The notes beneath the pieces are model-generated. The model worked only from the letters and a program-made list of their open reading frames with translations, had not been told where the DNA came from and ran no database searches. The translations under genes and the position numbers were made by a program. Shown here one piece after another: positions 3,324 through 5,531 of a stretch of 5,531 nucleotides of DNA. The stretch's first letter is position 1. Every line of letters begins with the position of its first letter. This DNA is from Thermomicrobiaceae bacterium (GTDB lineage Bacteria > Chloroflexota > Chloroflexia > Thermomicrobiales > Thermomicrobiaceae), in assembly GCA_007123655.1 (NCBI GenBank), contig SKKR01000012.1:1-5531 (forward strand), given 5' to 3'.

Positions 3324-5531
3324 TCAGTCGTTGTCGACCTGGTGCCAGATGGTTCGCTCGCCGGTATCGAGCCGGATGCGAAACTGCCAGACGGCCCCGG
3401 ACCTGCCCGACGTATCCAGTTCGATCCGGAACCCTGCCAGGTTGCCGGAGTCGAGCAGGGCTTCACCGTCGAGTATGAGGTTCCCGCCTTCCCGGAAGAT
3501 CCGTCCGGGAATAACCTCCTGAAACGCAAACTCGGTCGTTTCAACGCTGATCTCGCCCCTCAGGGTTCCCTGTTGATCTGACGTGACATCGAGCGTGACG
3601 GTCGCATCGTCACCTTCAGCGTTGAGTGACACATGCGCGCCGGGTTCGCTGGCCGGTACCTGTGCCTCGAACGGGCCGAGATCGAGATCCAGGCCATCCG
3701 GGAACGCGCCTCCAGCGCTTCGCTTGTCGACGAACCGGGGATTTCCGTCCAGATCATGGTCGACATCGCTGGAAAGGAGCGAGGCGTCCGCCGCGTCAAT
3801 CGCAGGTGACGTGAACCAGAGCCGGTAATCGCCCGCGGACGTAGGAGCCGCGGACGGCGGGCGAGGATCGAGGAATCTGGGATCATCCTCGAAGGCGCCG
3901 TGGCAGCGAATGCCGTGACCCTGAGGACAACCGTGTTCGATCAGGGAACGGGTGATCCGCAACCTCGTTGTGGACTCAACTTCGTCGGTGGACGCAAGCG
4001 GTGGTGCCTCCGAGGCAACTTCGTAGATGGATGAGGCGTTTCCGGACACGATGCTGTTGGATACCTCGAGCGTGTTGTTGCCGAATCGTTGAGTTCCGGG
4101 ACCGCCTCCAACGCTCCAGTTCCCCGCGATCGTCGTGTTCACCAGCACGGTCCGGCCGGTTCCGCTGACGGAGACCCCGCCGCCCGAGTGGACGAGATCG
4201 TCGTCCCGCTCACGCACTGTCTCCAGTGGATTCAGGTTCGCGGCCGGAACACCCGCGGTTACAACGCCGGTCAGGACAGGTTGAGTCCGATCGCTTACCT
4301 GGTTGAAGATCCGGCCAGAGGATCCATCGCGCGCGGGCGCGGCGGCGTTTCCGCTGATCAGGAGATTGACGCCACTGACCTGGGCATCAGCGATAGCTAT
4401 TCCACCGCCGAACGCTGCGTGGTTCCCCGCGATCACCGTGTTCTCGATCTGTGTTGAAGCGCCTGCTACGGCAATGCCGCCGCCCGGGCCATGCTGGCCA
4501 TCATTGTCGATGAACGAAGTGTCCAGCAATGTGACGGTGTCGGACGTGATCCATGCGCCGCCGCCTCCGTCCCCGGCAGTGTTCCCGGCAAGTTCCACGT
4601 TCTTGAGCGTAGTGCTTGGACTCGAACGGGAAACGAACAGTCCACCGCCTTCGCGCCCGGCGTGGTTGAGGACAACGCGGGTGCCGGCGATATCGACCTC
4701 TCCGGCAAAGACAGACAGTGCACCGCCCCGGTCGGTTGACCGGTTCTCCGCGACCAGGGAGTTATCGATCCGAACGTGACCGTCGTCAACGAAGATGCCC
4801 CCGCCCCGAAACGCCTGGTTAGACCGGATCGTCACGTCCCGAAGATTAACCTGGCCTGCGATGACCCGGACCGCGCCGCCCCGGCCGCTCTGCGGGTGCG
4901 TTGTCTGGTTGCCCTGCAGCGTGCTGTTGATGATCTCAACCTGACTGCCTTCGTCGACGTAGATGCCGGCGCCGCCGAATCGGGCGCGGTTGTTTGCGAT
5001 CATGAGGTTGGAAAGCCGGACATCGGCGTTGGAAACGAAGATCCCACCCCCACGCCGTTGAAGATCAGTCGCTTCGTCGGCAATGAGCGTCGCCGCGCCG
5101 TTCTGGATCGTCAGGCTGGATACCTCGGCGTCGGACACCCCGGCGGCGATGAGGACGCTGTACCGCTCGTCGCGCCCGTCCAGTACGGTCCGTCCAGGAT
5201 CTGACGACCGTTCGGACGGCTCGGAAGTCGATCCGGTGAAGCCACCCAGGAGTGTCACCCCGTCCGGAACATAAAACGCGGAGTCCGGTCCGTCTCCCGG
5301 GGTATACACTCCCTGGCGAATCCAGACCTCAGCCCCCGGTTCTGCTGACCTGAGGACGGTGAGCAGGTCGAGCGGGTCCTCCCAGCATGCTCCGGATGCT
5401 TCAGGAGTGCCATCGGGCGCGGCACACAGCACGGCGGAACGGTCATCGGGGAGGGCGACGCCAGATCCCTGCACGACGAGCCAGACTGCCGCAAGTACCA
5501 GAATGACAAGTAGATGTGCAATCATCCGGCG
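3324..5531 (-). CDS. Secreted right-handed parallel beta-helix protein, 5' end probably beyond the window
   Basis: From the first ATG in view (5525) the product has 733 residues. Residues 2-24 form a hydrophobic export segment with no positive charge before it. The two codons upstream read Arg-Arg, which would supply the usual basic n-region, so the true start is probably past the window edge. After a mature N-terminus with Cys34 and Cys47 come GACWEDPLDLL, EVWIRQGVYTP and VTLLGGFTGS (about 45-100), the conserved lead-in of secreted beta-helix proteins of the pectate-lyase-like fold. About nine coils follow (157-394), each with a GGGI/GGA turn and an N-x-x-I-x-x-N strand. An irregular insert (395-446) and about two more coils (447-499) come next. 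SPAIDA (573-578) and DLGPFE (615-620) resemble the choice-of-anchor Q-type C-terminal region. A final beta-rich domain (about 628-733) closes the protein. No lyase catalytic residues could be assigned. It is likely an extracellular or surface binding or polysaccharide-associated protein; the substrate is unknown. Confidence 0.85.
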   Translation of the reverse strand, partial: RRMIAHLLVILVLAAVWLVVQGSGVALPDDRSAVLCAAPDGTPEASGACWEDPLDLLTVLRSAEPGAEVWIRQGVYTPGDGPDSAFYVPDGVTLLGGFTGSTSEPSERSSDPGRTVLDGRDERYSVLIAAGVSDAEVSSLTIQNGAATLIADEATDLQRRGGGIFVSNADVRLSNLMIANNRARFGGAGIYVDEGSQVEIINSTLQGNQTTHPQSGRGGAVRVIAGQVNLRDVTIRSNQAFRGGGIFVDDGHVRIDNSLVAENRSTDRGGALSVFAGEVDIAGTRVVLNHAGREGGGLFVSRSSPSTTLKNVELAGNTAGDGGGGAWITSDTVTLLDTSFIDNDGQHGPGGGIAVAGASTQIENTVIAGNHAAFGGGIAIADAQVSGVNLLISGNAAAPARDGSSGRIFNQVSDRTQPVLTGVVTAGVPAANLNPLETVRERDDDLVHSGGGVSVSGTGRTVLVNTTIAGNWSVGGGPGTQRFGNNTLEVSNSIVSGNASSIYEVASEAPPLASTDEVESTTRLRITRSLIEHGCPQGHGIRCHGAFEDDPRFLDPRPPSAAPTSAGDYRLWFTSPAIDAADASLLSSDVDHDLDGNPRFVDKRSAGGAFPDGLDLDLGPFEAQVPASEPGAHVSLNAEGDDATVTLDVTSDQQGTLRGEISVETTEFAFQEVIPGRIFREGGNLILDGEALLDSGNLAGFRIELDTSGRSGAVWQFRIRLDTGERTIWHQVDND
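4344..5057 (-). repeat. Degenerate coding repeat: about nine beta-helix coils
   Basis: The encoded protein repeats a unit of about 24-28 residues (roughly 75 bp). Each has a Gly-Gly-Gly-hydrophobic turn, a short strand and an Asn-containing strand ending in G/E/A-N. The DNA copies have diverged and keep mainly the Gly-rich turns, seen on the plus strand as recurring ccgccgcc-type stretches. The unit fits one coil of a right-handed beta-helix. Two further coils lie at 4029-4190 after an irregular insert. Confidence 0.7.

Noticed and set aside
4303..4779. 158-codon open frame opposite the beta-helix gene
   Set aside because: It is antisense to the Gly-rich coils. Its Pro/Ser/Ala-rich sequence is the mirror of those codons, and it has no domain or ribosome site.
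4344..5057. Periodic GC-rich pattern considered as a CRISPR or minisatellite array
   Set aside because: The units are diverged, lack identical repeats and unique spacers, and are explained by beta-helix coils in the coding frame.

Overview
The window looks like chromosomal DNA of a GC-rich, free-living bacterium. The gene types are an FMN-type isomerase homologue, an IclR regulator, a two-domain PRC-barrel protein and a secreted beta-helix protein with a C-terminal SPAIDA...DLGPFE region. This combination suggests Chloroflexota (Thermomicrobia-like) or a related high-GC lineage. That placement is an inference from protein style only; no rRNA or other marker is present.

Layout. Positions 1-966 (minus strand, running off the left edge) hold nearly all of a divergent homologue of type 2 isopentenyl-diphosphate isomerase (IDI-2). 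Its reading frame is open throughout, and its C-terminal third is clearly IDI-2-like. Most of the residues that bind FMN, Mg2+ and substrate in classical IDI-2 are replaced. Positions 967-1509 are a non-coding divergent regulatory region. It contains a near-consensus sigma-70 promoter reading right (TTGACA, 17 bp, TATAAA), several dyads just downstream of that promoter, and a separate 19-bp dyad that overlaps a weaker promoter candidate reading left. Positions 1510-2331 (plus strand) encode an IclR-family regulator. A GC-rich hairpin at 2382-2406 lies between this gene and a convergent gene on the minus strand.

Positions 2434-3126 (minus) encode a protein with two PRC-barrel-like domains joined by a Gly/Pro-rich linker. 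About 200 bp upstream, positions 3324-5531 (minus) encode a large exported right-handed beta-helix protein. Its hydrophobic N-terminus seems to continue past the right edge.

How the genes relate. The IDI-2-like gene and the IclR gene are divergent and share one control region, so the simplest reading is that the IclR protein controls itself and the IDI-2-like gene in response to a small molecule. The PRC-barrel and beta-helix genes point the same way, but a 197-bp gap with a hairpin separates them and they need not be an operon. No RNA genes, mobile elements or CRISPR arrays were seen. The most unusual item is the IDI-2-like protein with an eroded active site, paired with a dedicated regulator.
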